From: Tritrichomonas musculus
Taxonomy: Eukaryota > Parabasalia > Tritrichomonadida > Tritrichomonadidae
Length of the DNA stretch: 64,000 nucleotides
Reading direction: 5' to 3'
Assembly (NCBI GenBank): GCA_039105265.1
Contig: JAPFFF010000010.1
Span: forward strand, 4,588,001-4,652,000
Position numbers and translations under genes: made by a program. The stretch's first letter is position 1; each line of letters starts with the position of its first letter. Shown piece by piece: positions 30,000-40,680 of this stretch. Under the pieces are notes generated by a model, which was not told where the DNA came from, did no database searches, and was given only the letters and a program-made list of their open reading frames with translations.

Positions 30000-32648
30000 A
30001 TGACTTTTGATATAAAAATTGATCATAAAATCTTAAGAAAATTTTCCACTCATTTTGAATTAATGGATTTTCAAGATTTTGTTAACCAAAAAAACGAAAT
30101 ATATAGTAAAGTTATCATGTTTTTTGACTGCGATGACACTGAAACCGAAACAAGCTATCAAGAATTAATTGACATAATTCAATTATCTAAACTTCACGAA
30201 AAAAAGAATGATCTTCGTGAATTTTTATGTTTATTAATGCAAATTGAAAGTAATCATCATAGAGATACCGAATTTTTTTCCAAAATCGAAAAAATTTTCC
30301 AATTTTTTTTCAATTACATCAAGCCAAATTTTTCTAACAATGAAATATTTAGTTTATTTCAGCACAATAAGCGAATTCTTATTTATCTTCTTGACAAGAA
30401 CGTTATTTCAATTGATAATTCAACATCGCCATATATATATGATAATAATCCGGGCATTCAATATCTGTACTTTACACCAGAACTAAAAAGCTTTCTTGAT
30501 GAAGAAAATCAAAAATTAATTGAGAAAGACTTCTTAAAATTAGATGAAAACGCAATAACAAATTTTGACACTTTACGAAAAACAGGCGAAAATGAATCAT
30601 TCATTTGCCAGCTGATTCGTAATGATTCAATTGATGATTTTATTGAATATGTCAACCGACAAAATTACCTATTATCGAGTACAATTGAACCATCGATATT
30701 TGAGACCAATTCATTTCTACTAAAGAAAAAAACAACGTTAATTGAATACGCTGTTTTTTACGGTTCTTTTCAAATCTTCCAATTTTTGAGAATGAATGAT
30801 GTCAAGCTGACTTCATCATTGTGGCTTTATGCAATTCATGGAAGGAATCCAGAAATCATTCATCTTCTTGAAGAATTTCACGTTGAAGTAAAAAACGGTT
30901 ATGCTGAATTATATGAAGAATCAATCAAATGTCATCACAATGAATTGGCAAATTATTTTGACACCAATTATGATTTTCGAAAATCTAATGAAATTTCTTT
31001 TAAATATTATAATTATTCTTTGTTTCCTGATGATTTCAACGATATTAATATTTTTGCTTATTTATGCAAATATAATTACATTTCTTTTATTGAAATTTTG
31101 TTGCAAACATTAGAGATGAATTTCGATGAAAAAGTTCGTATTAATAAAGCTTCTCAATCTCTGTTACAAATTGCTGCTAACGAAAACAATTATGAAATAC
31201 TTAATCTTTTAATGAATAAAATAAAATTTGTATGTTTTGAATACTGTTCAAAATTGACCCAAATAACAATTCCTTCAACAGTGACAACAATTGTTGAAAA
31301 AGCTTTTAATCAATGCATATCATTGAAACAATTAATAATTCCTTCTTCTGTAACATCGATCAAATATGGTGCATTTAATAACTGTGAATCTCTAGAACAA
31401 TTAATAATTCCTTCTTCTGTTGTATCGATTGAAGGCTATGCTTTTCATAAGTGTTTTTTATTAAAAAAAATTGAATTGCCGCCATCTTTAAAGAAAATTG
31501 AAGATAGCACTTTTGGCGAATGCAAATCATTGCAAGAAATAATTATTCCTTCATCTGTTGTTTCAATTGGAAAATATGCTTTTAGTGAATGCACTTCATT
31601 GGTCAAAATAGAAATTCCTTCTTCTGTAACTTCAATTGATGTAGGAGCATTTAGATATTGCAAATCATTAAGTCAAGTCACATTTGTTAATCCTTGCTCA
31701 TTGACATTGTTGAATGAACATGCTTTTGAGAACTGCTATTCATTACAAAATTTCGAGATTCCTCAATCATTGACAACAATAAAGAATTGCACATTTAGTG
31801 GATGCCATTCATTCACAAAGATAGACATACCTTCAACCATAACATCAATTGAATATGGAGCTTTTTGTAATTGCACACATTTAACGCATGTAAACATTCC
31901 TTCATCAATTACATCAATTGATGATAGAGTTTTCAATGGATGTAATTCATTACAACACGTTAAAATACCTTCGTCTGTTACTTCAATTAGGCAATTTGCA
32001 TTCAAGAATTGCGGAGCATTAAAAGAAATATTCATTCCATCATCAGTAACTTCAATTAGAGATGGAGCTTTTAGCGATTGTCATGAGTTAATTAAAATAA
32101 ACATTCCTTCTTCAGTAACTTCAATTGAAGGGAATCTATTTTGTAGATGCGCTTCATTAAAAGAGCTTTCAATTCCATCTTCGGTTACATCTATTGGATA
32201 TCGTTCTTTTTATTCATGCGTTGGATTACAGAATATTATTATTCCTTCTTCTGTTACTTCAATTGGAGAACATGCTTTTGACAATTGCATATCATTAAAA
32301 CAAATATCAATCCCTTCTTCTGTTACTTCAATAGGAGAATATTCTTTCGAATGCTGTTCTTCTTTGAAGCAAGTAGAATTACTTGCTAATGTCACTAAAA
32401 TAGAAAAAAATGTTTTCTCTAATTGCTCTGCACTCGTTCAGATTGAGATTCCTCCCTCTGTGATATCTATTGAGGAAAATGCTTTTTATAAATGCAGATC
32501 ATTGAAAACAATTATAATTCCTCCTTCTGTTCAAACGATACATGAAAGTGCATTTCTATTTTGTAATAAATTGCAAGAACAAATTCCGAATGGTTTTCCA
32601 CAAAATAGGAATGTTAACAACGATGAGTCTTTCTGCATTATTGCTTAA
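30000..32648 (+). CDS. Ankyrin-like (DUF3447-type) and BspA-like LRR_5 protein, intact
   Basis: 882 residues from ATG 30000. Residues 1 to about 190 are helical; about 190-420 are degenerate ankyrin-type repeats (TLIEYAVFYGSFQIFQFL, SLLQIAANENNYEILNLL). From about 425 to 865 there are some nineteen LRR_5 units of 23 residues, such as LKQLIIPSSVTSIKYGAFNNC. The tail is NRNVNNDESFCIIA. No membrane segment or signal peptide is evident, so display at the surface, if any, would need an unconventional route; many trichomonad BspA proteins share this. Same domain order as the broken gene at 1-2745, which it helps interpret. Confidence 0.88.
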   Translation: MTFDIKIDHKILRKFSTHFELMDFQDFVNQKNEIYSKVIMFFDCDDTETETSYQELIDIIQLSKLHEKKNDLREFLCLLMQIESNHHRDTEFFSKIEKIFQFFFNYIKPNFSNNEIFSLFQHNKRILIYLLDKNVISIDNSTSPYIYDNNPGIQYLYFTPELKSFLDEENQKLIEKDFLKLDENAITNFDTLRKTGENESFICQLIRNDSIDDFIEYVNRQNYLLSSTIEPSIFETNSFLLKKKTTLIEYAVFYGSFQIFQFLRMNDVKLTSSLWLYAIHGRNPEIIHLLEEFHVEVKNGYAELYEESIKCHHNELANYFDTNYDFRKSNEISFKYYNYSLFPDDFNDINIFAYLCKYNYISFIEILLQTLEMNFDEKVRINKASQSLLQIAANENNYEILNLLMNKIKFVCFEYCSKLTQITIPSTVTTIVEKAFNQCISLKQLIIPSSVTSIKYGAFNNCESLEQLIIPSSVVSIEGYAFHKCFLLKKIELPPSLKKIEDSTFGECKSLQEIIIPSSVVSIGKYAFSECTSLVKIEIPSSVTSIDVGAFRYCKSLSQVTFVNPCSLTLLNEHAFENCYSLQNFEIPQSLTTIKNCTFSGCHSFTKIDIPSTITSIEYGAFCNCTHLTHVNIPSSITSIDDRVFNGCNSLQHVKIPSSVTSIRQFAFKNCGALKEIFIPSSVTSIRDGAFSDCHELIKINIPSSVTSIEGNLFCRCASLKELSIPSSVTSIGYRSFYSCVGLQNIIIPSSVTSIGEHAFDNCISLKQISIPSSVTSIGEYSFECCSSLKQVELLANVTKIEKNVFSNCSALVQIEIPPSVISIEENAFYKCRSLKTIIIPPSVQTIHESAFLFCNKLQEQIPNGFPQNRNVNNDESFCIIA

Positions 32649-32940
32649 TAAAAAATTGAAATGATTTATTTTTTATTTTATTTTGAAATAAAAATAATAT
32701 GAGTATAATATAAAACACATGTTATTATACCTTTTTTAATTTTCTGTTAAAATATAGTTGGAATTCAAAAATTTGAATTTAACGATTGAAAATTTTTTAT
32801 AAAAATGAATAAATATCTTATTCAATTTTTGATTAAAAGACTTATGATATAAATTATCATATATATGGTTTGTGATTAGTTCACTTTTTTCAATCTTTTG
32901 ATGAATGCATTTAATTTATTGTATTTATACATAATTTTGG
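32649..32940. other. AT-rich 3' flank
   Basis: No gene. Leads into the structured repeat. Confidence 0.4.
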
Positions 32941-32943
32941 ATC

Positions 32944-33066
32944 AGGCTACATTTCGTCTAGTTGGGCATCGAATGAAGCTGATCAAAGCAAATCTGAGTC
33001 GAAATCCAGTGGAAGATGGTAAGAATTGGTTAAAATTTGTTAACATAAAAAGATTTTATCTTAATC
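32944..33066. ncRNA. Small structured repeat, type A copy 2
   Basis: GCTACAT, then TTCGTC (32953-32958), CTAG, GGGCATCGA, a 35-base variable middle, CCAGTGGAA, GATGGT (33015-33020) and AAGAATT. TTCGTC pairs with GATGGT at five of six positions (with G-T pairs). The copy at 55014-55105 has ACCGCC and GGCGGT at the same places, fully paired. Both are followed by an AAGAT/ATCTT hairpin. The changes keep pairing, the mark of a selected RNA or DNA structure. GC content stands out from the flanks. No known family recognised. Confidence 0.5.
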
Positions 33067-33492
33067 TAGTTTTGAGAGCTTATTTGTTTGAATGTGAAAT
33101 CTCAAATCTTTTCTAAAATAATTTCATTATTTCTAGTTTTAAGGTGTTTAATGTTCTTTATTTGGTGATGATTTGAGTGAAAAAAGGAAATTACTTACTC
33201 AAGAAGTATGAATAAACTATATTTCGAAACGTTTCAGATATATATGCAAAAGATATATTATATTATGATTGATGGCTAGAGCATTGAATGTACATAACTT
33301 TCTATAATATGAAATAATTACCATCAAGTTTTAGATAATGTATACAAATATGATTTATCTGAATCAACTTTAAATATAAAATTATGTATAAAGCAAAATT
33401 TGAAGGTTTCTTCTCTCTTTTTAAATGTTGAAAAAAAATCCATTAGCAAATTACTAATAGAAATCTATATAAAGAGATAAAAACGTTACACA
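33067..33492. other. AT-rich intergenic region
   Basis: No gene or strong repeat before the inverted box at 33493. Confidence 0.45.
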
Positions 33493-33562
33493 AAATGGGC
33501 ATCCAAAATGAAATTTTGATATAATAAACCATTTAAAAAGTTCTTATTGTTCTGCCCATTTT
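33493..33562. promoter_or_regulatory. Inverted AAAATGGGCA box upstream of a membrane-protein gene
   Basis: AAAATGGGCA at 33493-33502 and its exact reverse complement TGCCCATTTT at 33553-33562, 31 bases before the ATG at 33594. The same pair, with a shorter spacer, precedes the gene at 36157. Likely a shared transcription-factor site. Confidence 0.6.
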
Positions 33563-33593
33563 ACAAAAAAAATTTTGTGATTATTTATTTAAA

Positions 33594-34175
33594 ATGTTTT
33601 TTCTTATTATTTCTTTATCCCGATGCCAGAACCACTTAAACTTTACTTCAACTGACTTTATAACATACAAGGAAATTGTTGTGAATATGAATCCTCTAGA
33701 TAGAATAGAAATTGAGTTATTTGAAGAAGCATATTTTTCATCATTGGCAGAATTTGATGGTCTTTCTTTAACTATTGATATAAAAAAGCCAAATGGTCGT
33801 GTTGTTACTTATGGACCTTTTGATCACAATATGAAAATAATCGGATTGAAATATAAAAACAATATTTGTACTTTAAAATTTTTTAATGAAGGAACAAGAC
33901 GCATTAAATTCGCAATTGGAATTCGAAGTTTTGATTATCTGGACGACAAATTCCTTGAAATGTACAATTTTCCAATTTTAAAGTATGAAAAAGAAGTATT
34001 GTCTGAAAAAATGAAAGATCAATTAATTTTCGAAAGAAAAACTCACAAAGATGGAACTGAAATGTGGGAAATATTTGTTATTGTTTTCGGATCTTTTTAT
34101 ACAGGCTATTTTATATATGGTTCGTGCTTTGCTTATTGTTTTTATAATTGTTGTTGCAAAAAAAAGAAAGCATAA
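33594..34175 (+). CDS. Small type I membrane protein of unknown family
   Basis: 193 residues from ATG 33594. It starts with a short hydrophobic signal (MFFLIISLSRC), then an extracytosolic domain with one N-glycosylation-type site (NFTS) and beta-rich character (IDIKKPNGRVVTYGPFDHN). A single transmembrane segment (about 157-183, IFVIVFGSFYTGYFIYGSCF) ends in a cysteine pair region CFYNCCCKKKKA; the cysteines could be palmitoylated and the lysines are stop-transfer or retrieval-like. Followed within 10 bases by a poly-A run. Shares its promoter box with the gene at 36157 and flanks the polytopic gene between them. Confidence 0.65.
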   Translation: MFFLIISLSRCQNHLNFTSTDFITYKEIVVNMNPLDRIEIELFEEAYFSSLAEFDGLSLTIDIKKPNGRVVTYGPFDHNMKIIGLKYKNNICTLKFFNEGTRRIKFAIGIRSFDYLDDKFLEMYNFPILKYEKEVLSEKMKDQLIFERKTHKDGTEMWEIFVIVFGSFYTGYFIYGSCFAYCFYNCCCKKKKA

Positions 34176-34338
34176 TTATAATAAAAAAAAAAAAAAAAAT
34201 GTTATTTGATATATTAAATATTTTTCAAAAAAAAAAAAAAAAAAAAAAAAAAAAGAATTTTATATTTGATAATTTTAAATAAATATAATATAGTTCTCGT
34301 AATATTAAATTAGTTTTTAATAAAATTTATTCATTATC
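34176..34338. other. Convergent intergenic region with two A-tracts
   Basis: Two A-runs, at about 34183-34199 and 34229-34253, between the convergent 3' ends of the two membrane-protein genes. Confidence 0.6.
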
Positions 34339-35856
34339 TTAAAAAAGATTATTGTTTTCAATAATTGGTATATTTAATGAAAATATACACCATGCAATTG
34401 GAGTAATAATTTTAAAGACCGTGGATAATTTATCAAAGGATTCACCTATATATTTATTTTTAATTGCTAATAAATCTGACTCCAATTCATCATCCGGAAT
34501 TTTACTTAGTTTGAAAATGCATGGATCTAATTTTGTGTTGAATTCTAAAAAGAAAAAAACATAGATTGATATTATGGCTGGAATGCAAGCAGCAATAAAA
34601 AATCCAACAGCAGCTTCAAAACTGAAAAACTTATTTTCTTTTTCCATACAAATTGCTATAACATTGCCAACGAAAATGACCAAAGAATTCCCAACAGTTA
34701 AAAAGTAATCACTTAGATTAATATAAGGTCTTATTGCCAAAACGAAAATACACCAAGCTATTTCGATTGCAATACATGCCCAAGTACAATCAAATAAAGC
34801 AGCTAACGCATATGCAACTTGTCTTATAATATCAATTAATTCTATATATTTGTATAAATTAATGCCATATTCACGTTTTTTATATTTATCACAAATATCA
34901 GGATAATCATAATATATCAATACAAAGTTCAAGCCAATTGGTAAAATTAAACCTAAAACGATATATCCAATGATGCATTGCCATTGATTTTTTAATTCGC
35001 CAATCATAATTTTACCAAAACTATTCGTACAAGGAATAATTAAAATTGAAAACAAGTTTACAAAGAAAAAGAGTAATTTTCCTAAAATCATTTTGGAATG
35101 CAAAACATAATTTTTTGAACAGCATCTATCAATTATCTCAAATGATAGTATAACTACCATAGCAATAGCAAAAAATATTACAAGAATATTTGCTAAGCGA
35201 GGTCTCAATAGTAAAACTGGAGAAGCAATTCCTATAAAAATTAATATACCTACATCAAATGCTAGTGTAAAAGGGATTATAATATCGTGAGCTACAGGTG
35301 ATTCTTCTTCTTCTTCTTCGTTAAATTCGTTTTCCACTTTTTCTTTATTGCAAATGGACGATAATCCAATGTTGCGAATAAAAAGGAATGTGGCTATACC
35401 TAATATTACAGATGGAATTGTTAGACCTAATGTTTTACTGAGACTAATTTGACAAAATCCAATGCCACTTCCAAGCATTATTGCAATTCCATATGTCCAA
35501 ACTTGAAAACAAAAAAATGATACTTGAACTCTAGAGATAAAATTTAAAATTGTTAAAGGTATAGCTAATGCATAAATTAAAAATGCTTCGAAATCATAAA
35601 GTGGTATTCCATCGCTAATATCAATTGTAATATTTTGAATAATTTTGGATGCCCATTCAAACAATTCGAGGCATTCGCTTGAAAATCTAGCCGAGAATGT
35701 TTTTGGTGCTGAAAGTCTTTGAAATGTTTTGATGAAACCAACAGCTTCAGAAATAATACTTCCCGCAGAATTACCAATATCAAAAAATTGTCTTAAAAAT
35801 AAAATAATGAATTCGCAAACTTGATTTTTAGAAAAGCAATTATACTGTTCCTCCAT
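34339..35856 (-). CDS. Polytopic membrane protein of unknown family
   Basis: 505 residues from ATG 35856. About nine or ten hydrophobic segments follow a polar N-terminal part of about 75 residues; examples are LIYALAIPLTILNFISRV, VSFFCFQVWTYGIAIMLG, IIGYIVLGLILPIGLNFVLIY and AAVGFFIAACIPAIISIYVF. An acidic loop (NEFNEEEEEES) lies near residue 185. No transporter signature that I recognise. Placed between, and divergent from, a type I membrane protein sharing a promoter box, which hints at a common surface role. Confidence 0.65.
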   Translation of the reverse strand: MEEQYNCFSKNQVCEFIILFLRQFFDIGNSAGSIISEAVGFIKTFQRLSAPKTFSARFSSECLELFEWASKIIQNITIDISDGIPLYDFEAFLIYALAIPLTILNFISRVQVSFFCFQVWTYGIAIMLGSGIGFCQISLSKTLGLTIPSVILGIATFLFIRNIGLSSICNKEKVENEFNEEEEEESPVAHDIIIPFTLAFDVGILIFIGIASPVLLLRPRLANILVIFFAIAMVVILSFEIIDRCCSKNYVLHSKMILGKLLFFFVNLFSILIIPCTNSFGKIMIGELKNQWQCIIGYIVLGLILPIGLNFVLIYYDYPDICDKYKKREYGINLYKYIELIDIIRQVAYALAALFDCTWACIAIEIAWCIFVLAIRPYINLSDYFLTVGNSLVIFVGNVIAICMEKENKFFSFEAAVGFFIAACIPAIISIYVFFFLEFNTKLDPCIFKLSKIPDDELESDLLAIKNKYIGESFDKLSTVFKIITPIAWCIFSLNIPIIENNNLF

Positions 35857-36082
35857 TTTTTTAAAATGATTAGGCAGTATGAAACAAAATTTCGCAAAAT
35901 TTTATGAATTAAGAAAAACAATTGAACTAATGAAAATAAACATTTTTGTTTATGCGAAAGGTTACCTGATATTTGATAATTCTTTCAATAAATTGATAAT
36001 TTTTATCTACTTATTTTTTTATATTTATAATATAAATTATTTATATCAATCTAGTATTGAGATATTAACAATTCTTTAGAAT

Positions 36083-36131
36083 AAAATGGGCATTTAAAGA
36101 TAATTTCCCAATTCTTTTGAATGCCCATTTT
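36083..36131. promoter_or_regulatory. Inverted AAAATGGGCA box upstream of the second membrane-protein gene
   Basis: AAAATGGGCA at 36083-36092 and TGCCCATTTT at 36122-36131, 25 bases before ATG 36157. TCATT at 36150-36154 is an Inr-like start 3-7 bases from the ATG. The box lies between divergent genes and could act on both. Confidence 0.6.
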
Positions 36132-36156
36132 ATTTAAATTCCAAAATTTTCATTAA

Positions 36157-37245
36157 ATGATTTTTCTTTTAGGTGGCATTTTGCTTAGCACCAAAATAAA
36201 ACAAGTAATTCATAATTGCGATTCAAATCAAACAAATCTTGGTTCTTACGAAAAACAATCAATTGATTATCAAATATCTTGTTCAAACAAAAATATGCAA
36301 AAAATAAATATATCAAATGGCAAAAACATAAAGTCCATCACTGTATCTAAAAATTCTTCTGTTATTATTGATTGTTCTTTGAATTTTGAAGATCCAAATG
36401 AAATAAATTTTATAATATATGATAATCCAAAAATAATCATCAATAACAAATGCAATTTCAAGAGTTTAACTATATATGGCACGCCAATATTTGAATTTTC
36501 AAATAATTCAATATTAAAATTTGAAAAGTTTGCATTATACAACGACACATATAAATTTCCAACAGATTCGCCGAGCATTATTAACTCTCAAAAAAAACCA
36601 AAAAAGTATTCATATTCAAAGCAAAAGATCAATTTGACTTGCCCTGGCTTTTTTGAGATTGTCATAGGAAAAAAAGCCAATATAACGTGCCGACCAAAAG
36701 ATGTAATAACATTAAATTATGATGAATTTTCTAATTATCAAATAAATGTGGATAAAGATATTATTTTTAGGTTCACAGATTATAATGAATCGTTATATGA
36801 TCATATGCAACAAATTGTTCCATCAATAAATATTAGGAATTATAATAACTTAATATTTAGTGATTTAGCTAATGCTGAACAAATTGAATCTTTTTTTGAG
36901 CTATTTAATTCAATAGAAATACCAAAATTCATGACTTTTACTTGGGGAAAATATATGGAATTCTCTATATGTCCATTCGAAGATGGAATTCCCATAGATG
37001 GTGAATATAGAGAATATTATGATTTATTGGAATATTTAAATTATCTTGATGAGAATACAAGATGGAGAAAAATATGCATTTCAAGAAAGGCTTATCTTTT
37101 TTATTTAGATGAACCTCATATTGATATAATTGAAATTCCAAAAAATGCTTTTTTAGGCTTATTCATTTCTGGATCAATTATAATAATTTTAATGATTATA
37201 TCTTTTTGTATAATAGGTGGATATCGATATATAAAAAATCATTAA
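36157..37245 (+). CDS. Type I membrane protein of unknown family
   Basis: 362 residues from ATG 36157. N-terminal hydrophobic signal (MIFLLGGILLSTK), then about 310 residues rich in Asn, Ile and Ser with several NxS/T sites and four or more cysteines (HNCDSNQTN, IDCSLNF, NITCRP, SICPFEDG), consistent with an extracellular disulfide-bonded domain. One transmembrane segment (about 331-355, LGLFISGSIIIILMIISFCI) and a tiny basic tail YRYIKNH. Not a recognised family; size, topology and promoter box link it to the gene at 33594. Confidence 0.65.
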   Translation: MIFLLGGILLSTKIKQVIHNCDSNQTNLGSYEKQSIDYQISCSNKNMQKINISNGKNIKSITVSKNSSVIIDCSLNFEDPNEINFIIYDNPKIIINNKCNFKSLTIYGTPIFEFSNNSILKFEKFALYNDTYKFPTDSPSIINSQKKPKKYSYSKQKINLTCPGFFEIVIGKKANITCRPKDVITLNYDEFSNYQINVDKDIIFRFTDYNESLYDHMQQIVPSINIRNYNNLIFSDLANAEQIESFFELFNSIEIPKFMTFTWGKYMEFSICPFEDGIPIDGEYREYYDLLEYLNYLDENTRWRKICISRKAYLFYLDEPHIDIIEIPKNAFLGLFISGSIIIILMIISFCIIGGYRYIKNH

Positions 37246-38211
37246 TCAATAAACAAAATTATATTTAATAAAATATAGGTAGGTAGTCTCGGCAAAAATT
37301 ATGTAAAAATATAAAAAGATTTAATTTTATTTAGCATTATACTAGATTATTATTTCTAAAGAAATTCCACTTTTTGAAGGCTCTTTCAATTGCACAACTA
37401 TTTTAAAAACGTAATAAAACCAAACTATTTTCTTCAAAAATGTTAGCGAGTTATATATGTTATTACACATCATATATAAAAATTAATACAGTAAAAAAAT
37501 TAAAATTTTTAGCATATGTTCCAAAGATAATTGCTAAACATTGCATTTTTAGACATTATCTACATTTTTCTCAAATAAAAATTAATGAAAAACAAAAATA
37601 AAGAGTTTTAACTAATAAGTAATATATGAATAATTATTTTATTTAATTTATAATCAATAAATGTTAATTTCAAAATGTTTAAAAAAATTAATGCAATTCA
37701 ATGAAAGCATTCAAAAAGTTATGAAATTCATAGAAAATAATCATCCAAGATCTTATGTGTCAATTGGTCAGATTTTCACATATTTGTTTTATCTCCTATG
37801 AATAAATTAAAGCACCATAAAATGATTAAGCATCGAAGGCGAATAAAGAAAATAAAATTGAGAGCATAACGATCATTTTAAAAATACCATTATCTTACAA
37901 AAAAATTTTAAAAAGTAGATTTTTATCTTAAATATAATATTAAAAATATTACATTTATATAATAACAAATTTGTAATTCATATAAATAGCATATTTGTAT
38001 AAAAATAGCTGAATTATTTAAAATACGTTTTTTTGAAACTTTTGCGTTTTATCACGTTTTATTTTAAACTCATTTCAAATTAGAGAAAGGTGGATGCATT
38101 ATAGTAACTTTTTCTGATAAAATCACAAAATATCAACAAAAAGTATTCAACCGTTTTTGATTTGATATCGAAAATGAAAAAAAACATTTTCGGTTATATT
38201 TCAGATGATGA
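37246..38211. other. AT-rich intergenic region
   Basis: Nothing supportable; GTAGTCTCGGCAAAAATT near 37286 resembles GGTCTCGGAAAAAATT near 24471. Confidence 0.45.
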
Positions 38212-40077
38212 TTGAAACGCAAACATAAGCAGCCATTTAAGTATTCAAAATTTCATAACCCTTCTCAATATAAATAACGGTTCTGACAAGCTTGAACCAA
38301 AGTCTTTTATTGATATTTTGCTGACTAAAGGCGAGCTTGGAAAAAGTTTTCTCAGTCTGTTGTCTGTTGAATTTGAAGTGACTGGAAACCAGCGGCAGAA
38401 ACAGTCGATTAAGGAGATCAACAAGAAGCGTGCAAACAAGCTGAAGCAGGAAATAATGAGCCAGTACAAGACAATCATATCGAACTACAACATGAATGGC
38501 GCGGATCAAGTTGATGAGCAAACAGAACCTTCAGAAGACACGCAAGATGAAGTCTGTTCAATTTGTTCCTCAGTGAGACAAGACCAGCTCCTATCGTATC
38601 CACTTTTCATCTATCGTACGAAGCTTCCTTTCATCATCAATAAGCCGCCCATTCAAAAAGTTGAAGACGCAAAGATAGCAGCAGTTGATGACGAGATCAA
38701 AGTGGAGCCTGTCTTCGATAACGGAGGCGGTGAATCAAGCCTCGCATCACTCATCACCAGAATGATTCGTAACCGTTCACAAGACCAAACACAAACTGAA
38801 GAAAATGGCCAAAATGAAGGTCAAAATGAAACGGTTACGAAAAGATGTACAGTTGAGAATAACTTCATCATTCAATTCTCCCTCTGCCAGCATCCACTTC
38901 ATCCCTCCTGCGTCAACAGGTCGTGCTTCAAGTGCCCAATTGACAGGTCTCTAAGAAACGGTTTTCTTCCACGCCTCGACGAGCTGCCAGCGAGCAAGAT
39001 CTGCTCAGAAGGCGCGGAAGTCAGCGAGGAATCCGTTGCCCAGCAAATTAAGAATTCAATTTCTAACTTCATTGTTCACTTCACTTCATCTTTTGAAAAT
39101 TCAGTTGACAAGCAAGAAAACATGTTTGTCGAGCTCGTCAAGTCAATTTCGGGCCTCATTTCTACCTACGAAGCCAGACTGAGAAGCCTCCCAGACTGCC
39201 TTGATCTTGTCACGCAACCTCTTCCTGACGTGCTGGTACGCGTACAGGCCTCGCGGGAAGCCGAAAATAGAAGATCGGTAAAATGACACTTTTTCAGCGG
39301 TTTGTGGTGAAATTAATTGAATGCGATGCATTTGAAGGTTGGGAATAAAAAGAAGGAACAGTTCTTAGACATTTTCCAGTCATTCTTCCCAAAAGTGGTG
39401 ACACGTGAAGTGAAAATGAAAAATGAATTTATCTGTTTTTGAAAAGGGTCTGTTTGGCAGATTATTTCTTGCTCGATGATGATTTTGTTGTCGATCAGAA
39501 AAATCAAAGTAAATTCATTGATTGGGATGACATTCAATCAATCTCAAAATTGTCTGAAAAATACAAAATTCCTTTTAATAATTTGAATGAAAATTTTGAA
39601 TTCAAACCTATCGTCTTCACAAAACTTCCAAAGGAGTTTTTGAGATTTGCTAAGGAGCCTTTCAATTTCCCAGTGGAAAAATCGTATGATTATATGATCT
39701 TTAACATCCTCAACTACAGCAAGCTTATCAAAACCCACAATGACTTCGATGATGAAAATGATAATTTATTAGATGATAGTTACGAGGTTCAATCTTTCTC
39801 CAAAAATGATTTTGTTAACTCATTTTTCTTGCTTTGTTCAGGGAAGGTGTATCCATCCGTTTACCTGCACATTGGACAATATGCATCAAGCGTGATCGTC
39901 AATTGTGAAAACCGAATTGCAATTTTAAAGCTATTTTACGTGGATAAATTCGGTTGCATTTACGTTGGATTCAAAAGATATCAGCCATTATTTTTGAATG
40001 AGCAAAGATACGAAAGAATTATGGATCAGATTCTTTCTGGAGATTTCTCTAATATTTTATATTCCCTTTCTGATTAA
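38212..40077 (+). pseudogene. UBR-type (N-recognin) E3 ubiquitin ligase, C-terminal remnant
   Basis: The first frame, open from about 38212 without an early ATG, has a cysteine/histidine-rich RING of the UBR kind: EVCSICSS, then after a 130-residue acidic insert SLCQHPLHPSCVN and CFKCPIDRSLRNGFLP. A second frame (39439-40077) carries the UBR C-terminal cap region (FTKLPKEFLRFAKEPFNF, GQYASSVIVNC, GFKRYQPLFLNEQRY). Between them, matching sense continues in other frames (TLFQRFVVKLIECDAFEGWE; FLDIFQSFFPK), so about three frameshifts or stops are needed. The UBR box and middle of a normal protein are absent. The base composition is less AT-rich than the surroundings, as for a once-conserved gene. 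Confidence 0.75.
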
Positions 40078-40455
40078 TAATATTTTGTAATATTAAATTT
40101 ATTGGATAATCATAAAGACGTTAAGAAAAAATCGAACTTTTTCTATGTTTTTTGAATGAGTAATGCTAGGATTATCAAATTTGAATGATTTTAATATATA
40201 TTGAGTAGATTTAATAGAAAATGGGTCAAATTTCACCTCTGTAACTATTTTTCATTAAAATTGCAAATCTAACTTCTAATGATTTTGAAGAGATGCAAGC
40301 AAAATAAAGAAAATGCTTCTGATTTTAACACTTTCCTAGCATATACGATTCAAACAAGAATCATGTAATACTCTATTTGTTAGATTCATGGCAGATAACT
40401 TGTGAGAAAATAATATTTTTTCTTCTTTAAATCTTTTTTTTTTTTTTTTTTTTAA
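40078..40455. other. AT-rich spacer ending in a T-tract
   Basis: No gene. Ends in a 23-base T-run (40431-40453) immediately before the type B repeat. Confidence 0.5.
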
Positions 40456-40530
40456 TAGTTTGATTTGACAAGGGGCGAAGTTACCGAGAGTTAGTCGAAG
40501 CCTTATGGAAACGAACTAGCATATACTATT
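40456..40530. ncRNA. Small structured repeat, type B copy 2
   Basis: TAGTTT (40456-40461) pairs with GAACTA (40513-40518) and encloses TTGAC, GGGGCGA, ACCGAGAG, and CCTTATGGAAACG; then ATATACTATT. Copy 1 at 10003-10072 has the same phrases but a different stem, ACGAGT/ACTCGT. On the minus strand the copy ends in a 23-A tail. Confidence 0.45.
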
Positions 40531-40619
40531 AATCACAATACAGAGGAAAAAATATTTAAAATGCTTTAAAAATATGCTGATGTTTTTTTTTTTTTTTTTT
40601 TTTTTCACACACACACAAA

Positions 40620-40680
40620 GGATTCCTCACTTTTTAAACAAGGAAATTAAACTTTCAATTTCTTGCTTAGCAATCACAAG
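40620..40680. repeat. Direct repeat 1 of a transposase 3' end
   Basis: AACAAGGAAATTAAACTTTC and the following CTTGCTTAGCA (about 40636-40671) recur at 41326-41358 with two changes. The second copy is the 3' end of the transposase remnant at 41314. Confidence 0.75.

Noticed and set aside
32944-33030. Hammerhead or twister ribozyme
   Set aside because: CTGATCA and GAAA words are near-misses and are absent from the sister copy; the closing stem plus AGTGG resembles twister only superficially.
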